This document shows, one piece after another, positions 61,239-64,000 of a DNA stretch of 64,000 nucleotides (its first letter is position 1; every line of letters begins with the position of its first letter). The notes beneath the pieces are model-generated. The model was not told the DNA's origin and did no database searches. It saw only the letters and a list, made by a program, of their open reading frames with translations. The DNA comes from Synechococcus sp. CBW1108 (lineage in GTDB: Bacteria; Cyanobacteriota; Cyanobacteriia; PCC-6307; Cyanobiaceae), in the NCBI RefSeq assembly GCF_015840335.1, contig NZ_CP060395.1, positions 1,426,001 through 1,490,000 of the forward strand, read 5' to 3'. The translations under genes and the position numbers were made by a program.

Positions 61239-62389
61239 TGCAGCCACTAAAGCGAGCCCAGGCCGCAATCGAGCAGCGGGTTTTGGTCAGCAGCCACGAC
61301 GAAACAGCCCTGCAGCAATCCCGCTTCTGGGTGCGGGCAATCACCTGGGGGCTGGTGGGCACGGCCAGCTTTGGCGTGGCCTGGCTGGCCCTGGCCAAAA
61401 CCGAAGAAATCGTGGTGGCCACAGGCAAGCTCGAACCGATCGGCTCGGTGAAAGAGATCCAGATGCCGGTGGGGGGTGTGGCTGAGGCGATCCTGGTGAA
61501 AGATGGCCAGCAGGTGAAGGCAGGCCAGGCGCTGATGCGGCTCGACACCGAGGCATCCAGCCAACGCAGTAAAAACCTGGGGCAGAGCCTGGCTCTCAAG
61601 CAGAAGCAGCAGGGCCTCAAACAGCTGGAATTGCAGCGCTACCTGGCCATGAACCGGGAAGAAACCACCATGCTCACCAAAAAGCTGGCGCTGGAACGCC
61701 AGATTCTCAGCCGCTTGGCCTCCCTGGCTGCGGTGGGAGCCTCAGCTGAGCTGCAGGTGTTGCAGCAACGCAACACCGTGCAGGAAGCCGAGGGCAAGCT
61801 GCAGCAGAGCCAGCTGGATCGCTTCCGCCAGGAGGCCATCCTCAGTCAGCAGATGCAGCAGCTGGAAGCGGAACAAAGCGAGTTGCGCAGCCAGATCAGC
61901 GAAGCCAGCGTCACCCTGCGCTATCAGACCCTCCGCTCCCCTGTCGATGGGGTGGTGTTTGACCTCAAGCCGAAATCCCCGGGCTATGCAGCCCAGAGCA
62001 CCGAGGCAGTGATGAAGATCGTGCCCTTCAATGCCCTGGAGGCAAGTGTGGAGATCCCCAGCTCAGACATCGGCTTTGTGCGCAAGGGCATGCCGGTGGA
62101 CGTGAGCATCGATTCCTTCCCCGCTACCGACTTTGGAGTGCTGCAGGGCACTGTCAAGGGTATCGGCTCTGATGCGCTGCCACCGGATCCGGCCAAGCAG
62201 GAGCAGGAATACCGCTATCCAGCGGTGATCAAGCTGGCCAGCCAGCAGCTCAAGCTCAACAGCGGCCAGCGCCTGCCCCTGCAGGTGGGCATGAGCCTGA
62301 CGGCCAACATCAAGCTGCGTAAGGTCACCTACCTGCAGATGCTGCTGGGGGGCTTCAGGGATAAGGCCGACTCCCTTCGGCGTGTTTAG
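61238..62389 (+). CDS. HlyD-family membrane fusion protein
   Basis: The 383-residue periplasmic adaptor has one N-terminal membrane helix (WVRAITWGLVGTASFGVAWL), a lipoyl-like domain (VVATGKLEPIGSVKEIQMPV, VKDGQQVKAGQALMRLD), a long coiled-coil hairpin (residues about 105-235, SLALKQKQQGLKQLELQRYL) and a beta-barrel end (GMPVDVSIDSFPATDFGVLQ). The ATG overlaps the transporter stop by one base. A TolC-like outer-membrane partner is not in the window. Confidence 0.94.
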   Translation: MQPLKRAQAAIEQRVLVSSHDETALQQSRFWVRAITWGLVGTASFGVAWLALAKTEEIVVATGKLEPIGSVKEIQMPVGGVAEAILVKDGQQVKAGQALMRLDTEASSQRSKNLGQSLALKQKQQGLKQLELQRYLAMNREETTMLTKKLALERQILSRLASLAAVGASAELQVLQQRNTVQEAEGKLQQSQLDRFRQEAILSQQMQQLEAEQSELRSQISEASVTLRYQTLRSPVDGVVFDLKPKSPGYAAQSTEAVMKIVPFNALEASVEIPSSDIGFVRKGMPVDVSIDSFPATDFGVLQGTVKGIGSDALPPDPAKQEQEYRYPAVIKLASQQLKLNSGQRLPLQVGMSLTANIKLRKVTYLQMLLGGFRDKADSLRRV

Positions 62390-62444
62390 GCGGGCTTCGT
62401 CAATGAACGGTTTAGAAGCTGTCACAAAACCCTGACGCTCTCGC

Positions 62445-62473
62445 TTGACCTCGGTTGGTGCTACCGGTAAAGT
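62445..62473 (+). promoter_or_regulatory. Sigma-70-type promoter of the RTX gene
   Basis: TTGACC (62445-62450) and TAAAGT (62468-62473) are separated by 17 bases, matching the vegetative consensus. This implies the RTX gene is transcribed separately from the export operon and that an apparent TTG start at 62445 is really the -35 box. Confidence 0.6.
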
Positions 62474-62501
62474 CTACGGGTTACCTCAATCTTTGAGAAC
62501 C

Positions 62502-63752
62502 TTGGCATTCACAACGGTCACCGGCTCCAACGGCGTGACTTCCCTGGTCGGTACCACCGGGGTTGACGTCGCAACCATTGTTACATTGCAAAGCAATGTT
62601 TTTGTAGGCGCTAATACCGCTGATGATACCATCACTGTAAATCTTGCTGGCAATCAGGCCGCTACTGATTACGTAGTCCGCATGGGCGGTGGTGGAGATA
62701 GAGTCAACATCACCAGCACTCTATTGAATTCATTCGTTTCTCTTGACGGCACAACTCTTGCCAACGACGGCGACGACTCTTTCAACGCAACCGGAGCACT
62801 AATCAACTGTGAAATTGTTGGCCGCGGCGGCAATGATGAGATGGGCTTGGCTGGTGCTTCACTCCAGCTGAGCAATTCAACCGTTAACGGCAACACAGGT
62901 GTCGATAGGATTCGCCTCGGCGCCTCTTCGGCTTCCTACGTCTACGGCGGAGCTGATTCTGATACGATTACTACAACTGCTGGTGCAGCCAACAGCTCCT
63001 CGTCGGTTATTATCAACGGCAACAAAGGTTCTGACTTTGTTACCCTCGCTGCCAGCGGATTCGCTTCGGGAACTGTTTATGGCGGTAATGGCAACGACAC
63101 CATTAACGCAGCCGCTGTCACCGACGCTGCAGCTGCTGCTCTAGGTGTAACGGCTGCTGGTGTGTATCTCTCGGGCGATCTGGGCGATGATACTATCACC
63201 GGATCCAATGGCATTGATACCATTAATGGTGGCGATGGCGCTGATGTAATCAATGGTGGTACTGGCGCTGATGTAATCAATGGTGGTATTGGCGACGACA
63301 ACATCACCGGTGGCGCTGGCGCGGACGTCATTGCTGCCTTAGGTAATGACGTACTTGTTTACACTACTCTGACTGACTCGGCTCTGACTTCAGCTACGTC
63401 GAACACTGGTTTCGACACTATCACCGAGTTTAGCGCTAACTCTGCAGTTGCTCCAGCTGTCAATGGCGATCGTTTTGATGTTGCGGCTGCTCAAGTTACA
63501 GCTGCGGCTGCAGTTGGCGGTATCTTCAATGCTGGGACGATAGCAGGCGGGGCTAACCTCGCTGCAACCCTCGACACAGCATTTGATGGTAATCTCATCG
63601 CAAATGGCGTTGGCATTGTAACCATCAACACCGGTTCTTTCGCTGGTAGTTATGTGGTCCTAAACGATGCCGACACCAACTATACATTTGCTACCGATGC
63701 CGTAATTAAGGTTAATTCCACTGCCAACATCGTAGCTAACACCTTCATCTGA
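62502..63752 (+). CDS. RTX-type calcium-binding-repeat protein (probable type I secretion cargo)
   Basis: The protein of about 416 residues starts at TTG (MAFTTVTGSNGVTSLVGTTG); TTG 62493 is also possible. It is acidic, rich in Gly, Asn, Asp, Ala and Thr, has no Cys-rich or N-terminal signal region, and carries RTX nonapeptides near residues 245-285 (GIDTINGGDGADVINGGTGA, DVINGGIGDDNITGGAGADV). A 27-base DNA unit is repeated in this part. Such proteins are exported by HlyB/HlyD systems and fold on binding calcium. Codon use is AT-richer than the neighbours. Activity unknown; an S-layer-like or adhesive role is possible. Confidence 0.82.
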   Translation: MAFTTVTGSNGVTSLVGTTGVDVATIVTLQSNVFVGANTADDTITVNLAGNQAATDYVVRMGGGGDRVNITSTLLNSFVSLDGTTLANDGDDSFNATGALINCEIVGRGGNDEMGLAGASLQLSNSTVNGNTGVDRIRLGASSASYVYGGADSDTITTTAGAANSSSSVIINGNKGSDFVTLAASGFASGTVYGGNGNDTINAAAVTDAAAAALGVTAAGVYLSGDLGDDTITGSNGIDTINGGDGADVINGGTGADVINGGIGDDNITGGAGADVIAALGNDVLVYTTLTDSALTSATSNTGFDTITEFSANSAVAPAVNGDRFDVAAAQVTAAAAVGGIFNAGTIAGGANLAATLDTAFDGNLIANGVGIVTINTGSFAGSYVVLNDADTNYTFATDAVIKVNSTANIVANTFI

Positions 63753-63773
63753 TCCCTCTTCGATTCAGCTTAA

Positions 63774-63801
63774 GCCTCCCTGCTTTCGGGGAGGCTTTTT
63801 T
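63774..63801 (+). terminator. Rho-independent terminator of the RTX gene
   Basis: A perfect 7-base stem, GCCTCCC and GGGAGGC, with an 8-base loop is followed by six T residues. It lies 22 bases after the RTX stop codon. Confidence 0.9.
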
Positions 63802-63826
63802 CTTGTAGTGGTAGGCCCCTTTTATA

Positions 63827-64000
63827 GTGAAAGTTCTTTTCGTCCATCAGAATTTTCCTGGCCAATATCGGCATATTATTTATTCCTTACGTGCCTCTAA
63901 GTCGTTTCAGCTGTTGGCTCTCGGGGTAGAACCGCTGCAAGAAAGCATCCCTGATAACATCAAGGCGCTACGCTATCCGATTCCTCGAGGTAATACAGCA
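63827..64000 (+). CDS. Glycosyltransferase family 4, N-terminal fragment (partial at window edge)
   Basis: The 58 codons seen begin GTG with MKVLFVHQNFPGQYRHIIYS, the KVLFVHQNFPGQ(F/Y)RH start of GT4 glycosyltransferases from bacterial surface-polysaccharide loci, followed by FQLLALGVEPLQE. The rest lies beyond the window. It suggests that a polysaccharide cluster follows the secretion locus. Confidence 0.8.
   Translation, partial: MKVLFVHQNFPGQYRHIIYSLRASKSFQLLALGVEPLQESIPDNIKALRYPIPRGNTA

Noticed and set aside
1-64000. Over-representation of the cyanobacterial HIP1 octamer GCGATCGC
   Set aside because: I found only a few copies (for example at 5496, 7576 and 10296), not enough to claim enrichment without a count against expectation.
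1-64000. tRNA, rRNA or other stable RNA genes
   Set aside because: I saw no cloverleaf with a convincing anticodon arm and T-loop, and no rRNA. A tRNAscan or Infernal run would settle it.

Overview
The window is GC-rich DNA from a picocyanobacterium of the Synechococcus/Cyanobium group. This rests on content: photosystem II psbZ, the start of a probable sqdB (sulfolipid synthesis), a Ycf37-like TPR protein, a DUF561/Ycf23-type protein, cyanobacterial-type aspartate kinase with repeated ACT domains, RNase J, and the neighbourhood cbiC/cobH-mutS-psbZ-ribH. Genus and species are inference.

Bases 1-30300 are ordinary core genome, tightly packed on both strands: sqdB (partial), thiG, a secreted hypothetical, a TPR protein, rplT-rpmI, a SpoIID-like protein, a family 2 glycosyltransferase, the tig-clpP-clpX-(LRAT-like protein)-dnaX run, asd-dapA-rnj, tilS with a small partner, DUF561, a holin-like membrane protein, uvrB, a sugar transferase-lysC pair, holA, cbiC/cobH, mutS, psbZ and ribH. 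Three genes of the aspartate-to-lysine route (asd, dapA, lysC) occur here.

Bases 30300-36600 are transitional: a Phd/PIN-like pair, a GNAT acetyltransferase, the dTDP-L-rhamnose genes rfbA-rfbC-(small hypothetical)-rfbB-rfbD, and an amidase-like gene resembling an endolysin.

Bases 36600-57550 are an accessory island and the most unusual part. Nine toxin-antitoxin modules of several types (VapBC/Phd-PIN, ParDE, MazEF, AbiEi/AbiEii, HicBA) are interleaved with a repeated module that always lies on the minus strand. The module holds a clan AA (retropepsin-like) aspartic protease gene ('A'), a short double-palindrome repeat ('E'), a conserved spacer and a small gene for a two-helix membrane protein with a charged coiled-coil tail ('T'). 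There are about eight A copies or scraps (one intact) and eight T copies or scraps, at least three with a full open frame. Palindromes with TGTACA cores ('Y'), of the kind used as YefM/Phd operators, recur beside them. One IS5-type and two nearly identical, inverted IS3-type elements have inserted; one IS3-type copy splits a PIN toxin gene, and removing it with one CCGG repeat restores the frame exactly.

Bases 57550-64000 are a type I secretion locus: a parvulin-type isomerase, an ABC exporter with a cyclic-nucleotide-binding-like N-terminus and a degenerate C39-like domain, and an HlyD adaptor, in overlapping frames. An RTX-type calcium-binding-repeat protein follows, as likely cargo, and then the start of a family 4 glycosyltransferase. 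With the rhamnose genes and the sugar transferase, this suggests that much of the region builds and exports the cell surface.
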